A stretch of 64,000 nucleotides of DNA, from positions 1,450,191 through 1,514,190 of the forward strand of contig NZ_UNRA01000001.1 of NCBI RefSeq assembly GCF_900537075.1. Direction: 5' to 3'. The stretch's first letter is position 1; every line of letters begins with the position of its first letter. Shown here piece by piece: positions 18,516 to 27,704 of the stretch. This DNA is from Tropicibacter sp. Alg240-R139 (lineage in GTDB: Bacteria; Pseudomonadota; Alphaproteobacteria; Rhodobacterales; Rhodobacteraceae). The position numbers and the translations under genes are program-made. The notes below the pieces were generated by a model. The model searched no databases. It saw nothing but the letters and a program-made list of their open reading frames with translations, and had not been told where the DNA came from.

Positions 18516-19958
18516 TCACACAGGACCAGCGCTTATGTAGGCGGTCTTGACGGTGGTATAGAACTCGGCTGCGGCCCTGCCCTGCTCGCGCGGGCCGTAA
18601 GAGCTGTCACCGCGCCCACCAAACGGCACGTGATAGTCGGTGCCCGCTGTCGGCAGGTTCACGGTCACAACACCAGTGCGCGCATTGCGGCGGAAGTGCG
18701 TGGCGCGGGCCAGCGATTTGGTCACGATGCCCGATGTCAGGCCAAAGTTGGTGTCATTAACGACGCTCAGCGCCTCGTCATAGCTGCCCACTTTGATGAC
18801 GGACGTCAGCGGCGCAAACATCTCTTCGCGGTTGATGCGCATGTCATTGCTGGAATTCAGGAACACGCCCGGGGACATGTAGAACCCCTGATGCGGCATA
18901 TCCAAACGCGTACCGCCACAAGCCAGCTCGGCGCCTTCGGACTTGCCCAAGTCAACGTAAGCCAAGTTTTCCTGCAACTGCTGTTCGCTGACGACCGGGC
19001 CCATCTGCACGCCCTCTTCCAGCGCATGACCCACTTTCATCGCCTGCGTGCCTGCGACCAGCTTTTCGACAAAAGCGTCGTGAATGCCCGCATGAACCAC
19101 CAGGCGTGAAGAGGCCGTACATTTTTGACCTGTTCCGCCAAAGGCACCCCCCAAAGCCAGCGTCACCGCCAGATCAAGATCGGCGTCATCCATCACCGCC
19201 AGTGCGTTCTTGGATCCCATCTCCATCTGTACCTTGGTCAGATTCCGGATGGCGGCGGCGGCAATACCCTTGCCCACCGGAACTGATCCCGTAAACGAAA
19301 TCGCGTTGACCTTGGGGCTTTCCACCAAGCGCTGACCGATGGAACGACCCGAGCCCATCACCAAGCTGAACAGACCCTTGGGAATATCCTGACGTTCGAT
19401 GATCTCGGTCAGAGCCACAGCCGAGGCAGGCGTGATGTTGGCCGGTTTCCACACAACCGCGTTGCCATAACACAGCGCAGGCGCAATTTTCCAAGATGCC
19501 GTGGCCGTCGGGAAGTTCCACGGGCTGATGATCGCCACAACGCCAACGGCCTCTCGTCGAACGTCAACTTCGACACCCGGGCGGACACTGTCAGCGTTCT
19601 CACCCAGTTGGCGCAGGCATTCGGCAGCGTAGTAGGTAAAGAACTGCCCGGCGCGATACACTTCACCCTTGCCCTCGGCCAGAGGTTTGCCTTCTTCACG
19701 GCACAGCAATGTGCCCAGCTCTTCGGCCCGTTCCATCAGCTCGTTGCCGATGTTCATCAGCACCGCCTGTTTGCGCTCCATCCCGTAGGCGGCCCATTCA
19801 GCCTGCGCCACACGGGCCTGATCCAGCGTCGCGTCCAGTTGATCTGAACTGGCCTGCGTAAACATGCCCACAAGATCGGTCAGGTCCGAAGGGTTACGGT
19901 TTTCGATTTCGCTTTCGCCAGCCAGCCATTCGCCAGCAATCAGGTTCAGTTTGGTCAC
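18516..19958 (-). CDS. NAD(P)-dependent aldehyde dehydrogenase
   Basis: 480-residue ALDH superfamily enzyme. Visible are the proline-tryptophan motif (ISPWNFPTA), the cofactor loop (SFTGSVPVGKGIA), the general base segment (VQMEMGSKNALAV), the catalytic Cys (GGTGQKCTASSRLVV), and the C-terminal FGGRGDSSYGPREQG. The overall style is that of 2,5-dioxovalerate/semialdehyde dehydrogenases. The start is taken as GTG (VTKLNLIAGEW) with GGGGCG upstream, because the longer frame enters the divergent promoter. First gene of the operon; it oxidises an aldehyde intermediate to an acid. Confidence 0.93.
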   Translation of the reverse strand: MTKLNLIAGEWLAGESEIENRNPSDLTDLVGMFTQASSDQLDATLDQARVAQAEWAAYGMERKQAVLMNIGNELMERAEELGTLLCREEGKPLAEGKGEVYRAGQFFTYYAAECLRQLGENADSVRPGVEVDVRREAVGVVAIISPWNFPTATASWKIAPALCYGNAVVWKPANITPASAVALTEIIERQDIPKGLFSLVMGSGRSIGQRLVESPKVNAISFTGSVPVGKGIAAAAIRNLTKVQMEMGSKNALAVMDDADLDLAVTLALGGAFGGTGQKCTASSRLVVHAGIHDAFVEKLVAGTQAMKVGHALEEGVQMGPVVSEQQLQENLAYVDLGKSEGAELACGGTRLDMPHQGFYMSPGVFLNSSNDMRINREEMFAPLTSVIKVGSYDEALSVVNDTNFGLTSGIVTKSLARATHFRRNARTGVVTVNLPTAGTDYHVPFGGRGDSSYGPREQGRAAAEFYTTVKTAYISAGPV

Positions 19959-20061
19959 AATACGCCCCAGACAACAGATTTCGGTTTGGAACAGGATGGA
20001 CTTTGGTGGCGACATCAGTCAAATTCAATTAACTCAAACCTATTTCAGATTCCTTGAACAA

Positions 20062-20934
20062 ATGTCGATCAAACTCGAAACCTTGCGCACCTTTTGCACG
20101 GTGGCCCAAACTGGCAACCTGGCCGAGGCTGCCAACCGCCTGGGTCGGACACAATCTGCGGTCTCGATGACCCTAAAACAGTTCGAAGAGCATTTGGGGC
20201 GCAAGCTGTTTCAGGGCGAGCGCAAGGCGCAGTTGTCAACACTTGGAGAGCAAGTTTTCGAGCAGGCGCACAAACAGGTGCGCGCCTATGACGAAACCAT
20301 CCAAGGCATCGAAGGCGCTGCTCAGTCGCGCCACGGGCAGATCCGCATCGCGTCGGTCCCCTCGGTGGCGGCGGTCGTATTTCCGGCTGTGACGGATCAC
20401 ATGACAAAACGCTTCCCCGGCGTGAAAATCGAGATGCGCGACACGCATACATCACAGGTTCTGGATGCATTGCTGAGCGGGCGCGCGGACATCGGCATTG
20501 CCTCTGGCCACCATCCGCTGAATGGGATCGAAGCCGTTCCACTCTTTCGCGACGCTTTTGGTCTCGTGGCATCCACAGACCACCCACTGGCCCAGGCCAC
20601 GCAACCGCCGACGCTTGCCGATGTTGTCACCCCGATGTTCGTCAAAAACACGCTATGCGATCTGATCCAGACGCCCGCGTTTCTGGAAACCATCGAAAAG
20701 TCGGACGTCACCATTCAAAATACGCTCTCTTTGATTGCGATGGTTCAGACTGGCGACTGGGTGACCATACTGCCGCAAACCGTCACTCGGTTTTTACCAG
20801 ATGACACAGTCTTTCGCCCCATCGCGGACCTATCAGATCAACGCGAGGTTTACCTGTATGTCCGCACGCGCACTGCCCATGCATCAATCACTCAGGGTTG
20901 CGCAGACTTCATCCGGTCACGGGATTGGAGCTGA
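20062..20934 (+). CDS. LysR family transcriptional regulator
   Basis: 290 residues with an N-terminal helix-turn-helix (LETLRTFCTVAQTGNLAEAA, RTQSAVSMTLKQFEEHLGRK) and a LysR substrate-binding domain (RIASVPSVAAVVFPAVTDHM and after). The start MSIKLETLR leaves a 103-bp divergent gap to the ALDH gene, typical of LysR-controlled operons, so it probably governs the ALDH-to-BCCT operon in response to its substrate. The upstream extension of the frame covers the promoter and is rejected. Confidence 0.93.
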   Translation: MSIKLETLRTFCTVAQTGNLAEAANRLGRTQSAVSMTLKQFEEHLGRKLFQGERKAQLSTLGEQVFEQAHKQVRAYDETIQGIEGAAQSRHGQIRIASVPSVAAVVFPAVTDHMTKRFPGVKIEMRDTHTSQVLDALLSGRADIGIASGHHPLNGIEAVPLFRDAFGLVASTDHPLAQATQPPTLADVVTPMFVKNTLCDLIQTPAFLETIEKSDVTIQNTLSLIAMVQTGDWVTILPQTVTRFLPDDTVFRPIADLSDQREVYLYVRTRTAHASITQGCADFIRSRDWS

Positions 20935-21085
20935 AAGGCTGATGTCAGAGAATGACTCGTAGAGGCAGCTTCGAAAGTCGCGCCGCGGGACTCAAACCGC
21001 TTTCAACCGAATACATCGCGCTCAAAATCATAATATTTCACCCGACTGTGTTTGCATCACGGGTCAGCACGAACACCAAACGATA

Positions 21086-21340
21086 CTACCCTTCTCGCAA
21101 ATCCAGTTCATCTACCAAGTCTTCGTAGAAACGCGAGATTAAGTCTTGGGCTTCCTGATCGACGTTTTCTTCGCAGGCGTGTTCGCTCAACCAATCCAAC
21201 AATGCCATGTAAGCCGTTCTGACTGGGGCAAAAACTTCCTTGAGCTCACTTTAGGAAAGGGTTGCTGCAAACACCAATGCAAACGATTGCTCCAGGTTGC
21301 TTGCTGCCGTCGCCAATTTGCGTCGATCCTCTGATTTCAT
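21086..21340 (-). pseudogene. Small gene broken by an in-frame TAA
   Basis: From an ATG at 21340, preceded by an AGGAGAGAGGCGGAGG-like ribosome site, the frame reads MKSEDRRKLATAASNLEQSF onward for 29 residues, meets TAA at 21251-21253, then continues in the same frame for 54 residues (SELKEVFAPVRTAYMALLDW to LVDELDLREG) to TAG at 21086-21088. Both halves have the amphipathic character of one roughly 84-residue helical protein. I do not recognise the family. A recent nonsense mutation is the simplest reading; a downstream start could still make a shorter product. Confidence 0.6.
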
Positions 21341-21454
21341 CTCGCTTCCTCCGCCTCTCTCCTGCATCAGATGTCTCTCCGTCGCAGAGCTAGGCGACTC
21401 GCAATATCAAAAAGCTCACACAGTGCTGTGGAATAGTGATTGAAGCGTGGAAGA

Positions 21455-21531
21455 TGGCGCACCCATCAGGATTCGAACCTGAGACCTCTGCCTTCGGAGG
21501 GCAGCGCTCTATCCAGCTGAGCTATGGGTGC
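21455..21531 (-). tRNA. tRNA-Arg (anticodon CCG)
   Basis: 77-base cloverleaf with encoded CCA. Acceptor stem GCACCCA pairs with TGGGTGC, discriminator G; the D arm is AGCTCAGCTGGATAGAGC, the anticodon arm CTGCC-CTCCGAA-GGCAG with anticodon CCG, and the T loop TTCGAAT. It lies 40 bp past the suf operon terminator, on the same strand. Confidence 0.97.
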
Positions 21532-21571
21532 CTAGGAACGGGCTATAAAAGATCACTTGCCCCTTCGCAAT

Positions 21572-21602
21572 CGGAAAAGCCGAAAACAACCCGGCTTTTC
21601 CG
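21572..21602 (-). terminator. Terminator of the suf operon
   Basis: Perfect 11-bp stem CGGAAAAGCCG (21572-21582) with CGGCTTTTCCG (21592-21602), 9-base loop, 11 bp after the sufS stop. The T-rich part lies within the stem rather than after it. Confidence 0.75.
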
Positions 21603-21613
21603 TGGTCTTATGT

Positions 21614-22834
21614 CTACGCGAAAAGCTCGTGTGCAAGTTCCAGCGCGTCTGCCAGCGTGTCGACCTCATCCGTCGTGTTATAGAGGCCAAAGCTGGCGCG
21701 ACATGTGGCCGTCACGCCCAGATGATCCATCAGCGGCCCGGCGCAATGGTGGCCTGCGCGCACCGCAACACCTTTTTTGTCCAGGATGGTAGAGACGTCG
21801 TGCGGGTGACCTGCACCGTCCAAGGTGAAGCTGAAGATTGCGGCCTTGTCGGGCGTGGTCCCCTGAACCTGCAGCCAGTTCAACCCTTGCAGCTTGGAGA
21901 CTGCATAATCGCGCAAGCCAGCCTCATGGGCGGCAATGTTCTCCATCCCCAGCTCCATCATGTACTCAAGCGCCACGCCCAGACCGATGGTCTGCACGAT
22001 GCCGGGGGTTCCGGCCTCAAACTTCATCGGTGGGACGTTGTAAGTGACCGCCTCTTTCGACACTTCGCGGATCATGTCGCCACCTCCGATGAAGGGACGC
22101 ATTTCGGCCATGCGTTCGGCCTTGCAATAGATCGCGCCCGAGCCGGACGGACCATAGAGCTTGTGCCCGGTGATAGCGTAGAAATCACAGCCGATGTCTT
22201 GCACATCAACCGGCATGTGCACCGCGCCCTGGCTGCCGTCGACCAGCACCGGAACGCCTTTGGCATGCGCACCTTGGGTGATCGCTTTGACGTCCACAAC
22301 CGTGCCCAGAACGTTGGAGCACTGGGTGACGGCGACCAGCTTGGTTCTGGGGCCAATGGCGTCGATCACCGCTTGCGAGTCCAACGCGCCTGTGCTGTCC
22401 ACATCGACCCATTTCAGCACCACACCCTGACGTTCGCGCAGGAAATGCCATGGCACGATGTTGGCGTGATGCTCCATCACACTCAGCACGATCTCGTCAC
22501 CGGGCTCCATCCGGGGCATCGCCCAGCCATAGGCGACCATGTTGATCCCTTCGGTCGTGCCCGAGTTCAGAACGATCTCGTCCTCAGACCCGGCATTCAG
22601 AAAGCGCGCAATGATGCCGCGCACGGCCTCGTATTTGTCTGTGGCGAGGTTCGACAGGTAATGCAGCCCGCGATGCACGTTGGCGTATTCCATCGAATAG
22701 GCCTGTGTGATCGCATCAATCACCACCTGTGGCTTTTGGGCAGAGGCCCCGTTGTCGAGATATGTCAACGGCTTACCGTTCACCTCGCGCGACAGGATCG
22801 GAAAATCGGCACGAATTTTTGTGACGTCATACAT
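21614..22834 (-). CDS. sufS: Cysteine desulfurase SufS
   Basis: 406-residue PLP enzyme that mobilises sulfur from cysteine for Fe-S assembly. It shows the PLP lysine in [15 protein letters not shown] (near residue 225) and the persulfide cysteine in [12 protein letters not shown] (near residue 365), the group II (SufS) arrangement. The N-terminus [20 protein letters not shown] is typical. Last protein gene of the suf operon; no sufE, sufA or sufT follows, as the next gene is a tRNA. Confidence 0.95.
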   Translation of the reverse strand: MYDVTKIRADFPILSREVNGKPLTYLDNGASAQKPQVVIDAITQAYSMEYANVHRGLHYLSNLATDKYEAVRGIIARFLNAGSEDEIVLNSGTTEGINMVAYGWAMPRMEPGDEIVLSVMEHHANIVPWHFLRERQGVVLKWVDVDSTGALDSQAVIDAIGPRTKLVAVTQCSNVLGTVVDVKAITQGAHAKGVPVLVDGSQGAVHMPVDVQDIGCDFYAITGHKLYGPSGSGAIYCKAERMAEMRPFIGGGDMIREVSKEAVTYNVPPMKFEAGTPGIVQTIGLGVALEYMMELGMENIAAHEAGLRDYAVSKLQGLNWLQVQGTTPDKAAIFSFTLDGAGHPHDVSTILDKKGVAVRAGHHCAGPLMDHLGVTATCRASFGLYNTTDEVDTLADALELAHELFA

Positions 22835-22850
22835 GAGGAATGGATCCCAG

Positions 22851-23417
22851 CTAGGCCCCACCGATGAGGGAGAGAAGAATGAAAAGCACCACCGCAATGG
22901 CAAAGACAGAGCCGACCAGCACGCCAGCCGCCTTCATCAGCGACCCAAGGCGGTGCGCCTGATCAATGAAGTGCAAGAAGATGAAGAGACCAACAAGCGA
23001 CGCCCCCAACACCAACAGAAACGACAGAATCGGAATGGTCAGCATCAACACCAATGCAACGGCCTGCACGGTTACGCGCAAAAACTGCATCCAAACCATC
23101 AGAACCATGACATCGTTAAACGACCCCTGCCCGCCCAGCATCGCCCCCACACGGTGGATCGAGATGATGGTGGCCAGAACGCCGCCGCCGACAAAGCCAG
23201 CGTAAACCATAGGCGACTGGATGATTACTGGCATGCCCTCGGGGCCCGGCAGCAACATGTTGGACAACGAAAACAGCAGCGTGTTGAGAACAACGGCCAA
23301 AGCCAAGCCCAGCCACAGCACGTCACGGCGCAGGTTCTGCGCCAACAGGATCTGCGCTGCCTGAGATGGATTGGTGACAGACATCACTGCCAGATCCTTG
23401 AGGTTCAGAGCATTCAT
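22851..23417 (-). CDS. Yip1-family membrane protein (first of adjacent pair)
   Basis: 188-residue integral membrane protein with about five helices (LGLALAVVLNTLLFSLSNML, VYAGFVGGGVLATIISI, VQAVALVLMLTIPIL, and two near the C-terminus). The N-terminal LAVMSVTNPSQAAQILLAQN resembles the short amphipathic lead-in of Yip1-domain proteins. It overlaps its upstream neighbour by 4 bp (ATGA) and precedes sufS by 16 bp. Function in the suf operon is unknown. Confidence 0.75.
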   Translation of the reverse strand: MNALNLKDLAVMSVTNPSQAAQILLAQNLRRDVLWLGLALAVVLNTLLFSLSNMLLPGPEGMPVIIQSPMVYAGFVGGGVLATIISIHRVGAMLGGQGSFNDVMVLMVWMQFLRVTVQAVALVLMLTIPILSFLLVLGASLVGLFIFLHFIDQAHRLGSLMKAAGVLVGSVFAIAVVLFILLSLIGGA

Positions 23418-23899
23418 GCTCTTGCCCTTTCTGCTTGAAACAGCCCTGCGATCCAGAACCACGCAAAGACTGCAAACCACACAGCACCTACCAGTTGCAA
23501 GGACGGACCCGGGCCGATGAACCCCGCAACCAACCCGTGCAAAAGAACCAGCGGGCTGGCCGCCAGTAGCGCCCAGAACAGCGCCAGCCGCGCCCCGAAC
23601 CAATCGCCCTTGCCACCAACCACCTTGGCCACGACATGAGAGGCCGCCGCGATGACATACATCAAAAGCGGCGCAATCAGGATCAACGCCATCAGGCTGC
23701 CCGCCATCATCTCGTTCAGGTCGCGCCCTTCCAGGTGCGCCTCACGCGATAAGCGTGGCAGTTGCGCGATGAACAGCACAACGCAGCTGGCCATGAGAAT
23801 GGCCAGCGCGCGGTCTTCGCGCTGTCCCATATCCAGCAGGCGCCGTACAACGCGCCCAGGGCCACGATAGGTGGCCACGATGTCCGTTGTGACCGACAT
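23414..23899 (-). CDS. Yip1-family membrane protein (second of adjacent pair)
   Basis: 161-residue membrane protein with four predicted helices (ALAILMASCVVLFIAQL, AGSLMALILIAPLLMYVIAA, LALFWALLAASPLVLL, VGAVWFAVFAWFWIAGL). Its start overlaps the sufD stop by one base and its stop overlaps the next Yip1-like gene, so the pair is co-translated with the Suf proteins and may form a heteromer. Confidence 0.75.
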   Translation of the reverse strand: MSVTTDIVATYRGPGRVVRRLLDMGQREDRALAILMASCVVLFIAQLPRLSREAHLEGRDLNEMMAGSLMALILIAPLLMYVIAAASHVVAKVVGGKGDWFGARLALFWALLAASPLVLLHGLVAGFIGPGPSLQLVGAVWFAVFAWFWIAGLFQAERARA

Positions 23900-25179
23900 C
23901 AGCGGCGGCGCGACAGCCAGGATTCCAGACGGCTGACGATGTCCGCCGACAGATCCTCGTCTTCGATCTCTTCGACCGCTTCAGCAAGGAACGCCAGCGT
24001 CAGCAGATCTGTCGCCACCTCTTGCGGCACTCCGCGCGAGCGCAAATAGAACAGCGCCGTGTCGTCGATCGCACCAGAGGTCGAACCGTGCGAACAGGCC
24101 ACATCATCGGCATAAATCTCAAGTTCCGGCTTAGCGAGGAACTGGCTGTCATCATCCAACAGCAGGGATTGGCTGATTTGATAGCCATCGGTTTTCTGCG
24201 CGCCCGCTTTGACCAGGATTTTGCCTTGAAACACACCAGTTGCACCGTTGCGCAGCACCTTTTTGAACACCTGACGGCTTTCGCAGTTCACCGCGTCATG
24301 AGTGATGAACACCGTGTCGTCGTGATGAAAATCGCCATCACCAACACAGGCCCCGGCCACATGGGCCACAGCGTCGTCACCCAAAATCTCGATCACCTGT
24401 TCGTTCCGGGTCAAAACACCGTTCACAGTCAGGGTGAAGGATTTGTAAACCGACTCGGACCCCAAACGGGTGAACATATGGGTCACTGCGCGGCGTTCAT
24501 GATCGCGGCCTTGCGAGCGTACATGGTGCAACGTGCCGCCATCGGCAATGTCGATCTCCATACACTTGTTAAAGCGCGCGGCAGCGGGGCCGTTTTCCAG
24601 AATGGTTGCCTCGGCACCGCTTTCAACCCGCACGATATGATGCAGGAACGCGTCCGACGCCTCATCCTTGTGCACGTAGATCAAACTGATCGGCTTTGAA
24701 GGCTTGCCCGTCACATGAATCGCCACACCGTCAGCGGCAAAAGCAGTGTTCAGAGCCGCCAAAGGGCGCGGCACCGGGTCGTGGCCACGGGTTTCCAGAA
24801 CGCCATACAGATCCTTGGCCCAATGAATATCCGTGCAGCAGATATCTTCGAGCCGTTCAATCTTCACCCCTTCAAGCGACAGATCGTCCGAGGCTTCGGC
24901 ATCAAAGATACCATCAACAAAGACAATCTTAAGGCGGTCGATCTGGTCGAACATCAACGGTTCGTCGTTGTCGAACAGCGCCGCTTTGGTGCCTTCGGCC
25001 TGAACGAGGGTGTCGGGGCGCGTGTATTTCCAATACTCGTCCCGGCGATCCGGCAGACCCATCTCGCGAACGCGGGCAATCGCTGCCTCGCGTGCGGGTT
25101 TGGTGCAGCCCGCTGTTGGCAGCTCAAGCGTGGCAAGCCGCGCCTCGGTTGCGGTTTGTTTGATTTCGGGCAATGCCAT
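23899..25179 (-). CDS. sufD: Fe-S cluster assembly protein SufD
   Basis: 426-residue scaffold partner of SufB and SufC. The C-terminal half carries the SufB/SufD beta-helix signature (SLLLDDDSQFLAKPELEIYA, then DDVACSHGSTSGAIDDTALF and YLRSRGVPQEVATDLLTLAF). The N-terminal half has RVREMGLPDRRDEYWKYTRP. The start overlaps the sufC stop by one base. Confidence 0.95.
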   Translation of the reverse strand: MALPEIKQTATEARLATLELPTAGCTKPAREAAIARVREMGLPDRRDEYWKYTRPDTLVQAEGTKAALFDNDEPLMFDQIDRLKIVFVDGIFDAEASDDLSLEGVKIERLEDICCTDIHWAKDLYGVLETRGHDPVPRPLAALNTAFAADGVAIHVTGKPSKPISLIYVHKDEASDAFLHHIVRVESGAEATILENGPAAARFNKCMEIDIADGGTLHHVRSQGRDHERRAVTHMFTRLGSESVYKSFTLTVNGVLTRNEQVIEILGDDAVAHVAGACVGDGDFHHDDTVFITHDAVNCESRQVFKKVLRNGATGVFQGKILVKAGAQKTDGYQISQSLLLDDDSQFLAKPELEIYADDVACSHGSTSGAIDDTALFYLRSRGVPQEVATDLLTLAFLAEAVEEIEDEDLSADIVSRLESWLSRRR

Positions 25180-25934
25180 TACTGCACCTCGGCCAAGATG
25201 TCGGCGTAACCGTTGTTTTCGACTTCCAGCGCCAGCTCGGGGCCACCGGTTTTGACAATGCGACCATCGGCCATGATGTGAACGACGTCAGGTTTGATGT
25301 GGTCCAGCAGACGCTGATAGTGCGTGATCACCAGGAAACCACGGCCCTCGTCACGCAGGGCGTTCACGCCCTCGGCCACAAGTTTCATAGCATCCACATC
25401 CAGGCCCGAATCCGTTTCGTCCAGGATGCACATCTTGGGTTCCAGCATCGCCATCTGCAGGATTTCGTTGCGCTTTTTCTCACCACCCGAGAAGCCCACA
25501 TTCACCGGACGCTTGAGCATGTCGGCGTTGATCTTCAGCGACTTGGCGCGCTCGCGCACGATTTTCAGGAAGTCGGCCGCGCTCAGCTCCTCTTCACCGC
25601 GCGCCTTGCGCTGTGCGTTCACGGCCGTGCGCAGAAAGGTCATGTTGCCAACGCCGGGAATTTCAACCGGATATTGGAACGCCAGGAACAGACCGGCAGC
25701 CGCGCGCTCTTCGGGTTCCATGTCCAGCAGGTCATTGCCGTCAAGCGAGGCAGCACCATCAGTCACTTCGTATCCGTCACGGCCCGATAGAACGTAGGAC
25801 AGCGTCGATTTGCCCGAGCCATTGGGGCCCATGATCGCATGCACCTTGCCAGAATCGACTTTCAGGTCGACGCCTTTCAGGATCTGCTTCTCTTCTTCTT
25901 CAAGTTTAACGTGCAAGTTTTTGATTTCGAGCAT
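25179..25934 (-). CDS. sufC: Fe-S cluster assembly ATPase SufC
   Basis: 251-residue ABC-type ATPase energising the SufBCD scaffold. Walker A is GPNGSGKST at residues 36-44, signature VGFSGGEKKRNEI, Walker B MCILDETDSGLDVDA, the SufC form. The ATG of MLEIKNLHVKLEEEE has GAGGC just upstream; an in-frame ATG six codons earlier is less well placed. It follows the pyruvyltransferase gene by 14 bp. Confidence 0.96.
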   Translation of the reverse strand: MLEIKNLHVKLEEEEKQILKGVDLKVDSGKVHAIMGPNGSGKSTLSYVLSGRDGYEVTDGAASLDGNDLLDMEPEERAAAGLFLAFQYPVEIPGVGNMTFLRTAVNAQRKARGEEELSAADFLKIVRERAKSLKINADMLKRPVNVGFSGGEKKRNEILQMAMLEPKMCILDETDSGLDVDAMKLVAEGVNALRDEGRGFLVITHYQRLLDHIKPDVVHIMADGRIVKTGGPELALEVENNGYADILAEVQ

Positions 25935-25948
25935 TTTTGCCTCGCTTT

Positions 25949-26791
25949 TCATCTCTGGCCCGCAGCGGTTGCGCGGGAGCTGTCAGGGGTGGCACGAAGA
26001 TGTGCCGGAAAGGTTTCGATCAGATCGGCCCGGGCACGTTCGATGCCCTCGTCGTAGGTCAGACGGGTTCTATCCTTGAGCGCGGACAGAACGGCCGGAA
26101 CCTCTTGTGGTTCGATCGGTGAAGTAAGCGGGCGCCCCACGGACGCCGCGTAATCGTGGTATTTCAGGTGCGACTGCTCGCCGGGACTGAGCCAGGTGCT
26201 AGGCACACCAAAGGCGTCTGCCACGATCAAACCATGCAGGCTGCTGGCGATCACATGGCGGCTGGACGCGATCCGGCGGCAGACCTCAAGCGCGTCATCT
26301 TTCGGATCAATCAGGTCCAGTGCGGGCTCGGACGCAGCCAGCGCCTTGATCGCAGGATCGTCGACCTGGCTGTGATGAGGTACCAGTGCAATGCGGTCCT
26401 GCGCAGCTGGTACGCGATCAAACAAGTCGGATACAAGCAAGCCCGGGTCCCCGAACTTGCGCGTATTCAGACCCAGCAAAGCGGCCGTCACTGGTCCGCG
26501 AACCAAAGCAATTTCGACATTGGGCAGAAAATCTTTGGGTACGGAATGCAAAAGCCCCGCGCCCCACACCACTGGTTTGGCGCTTCGTTCGACAGCCTGC
26601 GAGAAATTGCGTCTCATGATCTGCAACAAAGACCCTACCGCGACCAAATCACACCCCTTTGGTCCAGCATGTGTCACCGCACGTGCAGAGACCTTGGCGA
26701 CCACCAGGGACGATAGAACATCACCAAAGTTTGGGACGGCCTTCCACCAAAACAGCTTGATCGGAGCCGAATGTTTCGCAGTGCTGTTCAC
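25949..26791 (-). CDS. Polysaccharide pyruvyl transferase family protein
   Basis: 280-residue protein of the family that adds ketal pyruvate to exopolysaccharide or cell-wall sugars. Key segments: IKLFWWKAVPNFGDVLSSLV at the front, GAGLLHSVPKDF, VRGPVTAALLG, KFGDPGLLVSDLF, VPHHSQVDD, and SSRHVIASSLHGLIVADAFG for the C-terminal domain. This is a surface-polysaccharide enzyme placed between sufB-fkbM and sufC, only 14 bp from sufC, so it shares the iron-regulated transcript. Confidence 0.88.
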   Translation of the reverse strand: MNSTAKHSAPIKLFWWKAVPNFGDVLSSLVVAKVSARAVTHAGPKGCDLVAVGSLLQIMRRNFSQAVERSAKPVVWGAGLLHSVPKDFLPNVEIALVRGPVTAALLGLNTRKFGDPGLLVSDLFDRVPAAQDRIALVPHHSQVDDPAIKALAASEPALDLIDPKDDALEVCRRIASSRHVIASSLHGLIVADAFGVPSTWLSPGEQSHLKYHDYAASVGRPLTSPIEPQEVPAVLSALKDRTRLTYDEGIERARADLIETFPAHLRATPDSSRATAAGQR

Positions 26792-26909
26792 GCTATTGAT
26801 CCCTTAACCAGAACGCCCGACGGCAACAGCCCGGACCCAAGGCAAAGCCAGGTCCATGTGCCCCGTTCGGGTGTTGGTGATCAGGCATCCGTGCATCGTG
26901 AATCCCGGA

Positions 26910-27704
26910 TTACGACTTGGCCGCGCCGACGAAATAGTTCTTGTTGGTGCGATAACGCTGCATCATATCCAGAACCTCGTAATTGACGTCTTTGACCCAG
27001 GCCAAAAAGGCCTCTTCATTCTCGTTGTCGACTTCGACCATCAACACCGGTCCGCTGCGGGCAACGGTCTTTCGCAGGCCATTGAGAACCTGGATTTCCA
27101 TACCTTCAACATCAATCTTGATCAGGTCAGGTTCGACATCGGCAAGCACGTCGTCGCCAACGACAACTTCGATATCTCCTTCTCCGGCCATCATACGCGC
27201 CGCGCCCAGGTTTTTCTCCTGTTTGCGCATCGCATACCCGCCCTCGGACACATCAGACAGTCCGTAACCAATGTTGCTAAGGTCAAAGGCGGACGCCAGA
27301 TTGTTGAACGCAACATTTGCCAGAAGCAGTCGATAGGCCAGCGGGTTCGGCTCGAACGGGACCACTTTGGCGGGGTTCAGGAAAAGCGACACAAACAGGC
27401 TGTGGTTGCCGACATTGGCACCAATGTCGACAAACACGCCGTCGTTGTCGGGAAAAATGGAACGGATCTTGTCCAATTCTTCCTGTTCGTAAAAGGTGCC
27501 GGCGCGGTGGTGGCGCTGAATGGGGTCGCGCAGTTTGTCGGTGGCAAACACAACATGTTTACCGTCGATCTGGCACGGAATAGTGTCCGTGCCCCAAAAC
27601 ACATAAGGATCACTGTTTTCGATAGCCGCCCGCGCCTCTTCCAAGTCGAAGTGGCGCTCGCGCTTTTGCGCCCGGATCGGCAGTTCTCCTGTGTCTGGTG
27701 TCAT
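26910..27704 (-). CDS. FkbM family methyltransferase
   Basis: 264-residue SAM-dependent methyltransferase. The SAM site is [20 protein letters not shown] and the family motif [18 protein letters not shown] is complete. It probably O-methylates a sugar or other surface glycan substrate. The start ATG overlaps the sufB stop by 4 bp; the 48-codon upstream extension is inside sufB. A 118-bp gap separates it from the pyruvyltransferase and contains imperfect inverted arms near 26829-26841 and 26866-26878. Confidence 0.9.
   Translation of the reverse strand: MTPDTGELPIRAQKRERHFDLEEARAAIENSDPYVFWGTDTIPCQIDGKHVVFATDKLRDPIQRHHRAGTFYEQEELDKIRSIFPDNDGVFVDIGANVGNHSLFVSLFLNPAKVVPFEPNPLAYRLLLANVAFNNLASAFDLSNIGYGLSDVSEGGYAMRKQEKNLGAARMMAGEGDIEVVVGDDVLADVEPDLIKIDVEGMEIQVLNGLRKTVARSGPVLMVEVDNENEEAFLAWVKDVNYEVLDMMQRYRTNKNYFVGAAKS

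Noticed and set aside
21146-21334. 62-residue plus-strand frame in the gap before tRNA-Arg
   Set aside because: It is antisense to the interrupted small gene, which has a strong ribosome site and protein-like composition.
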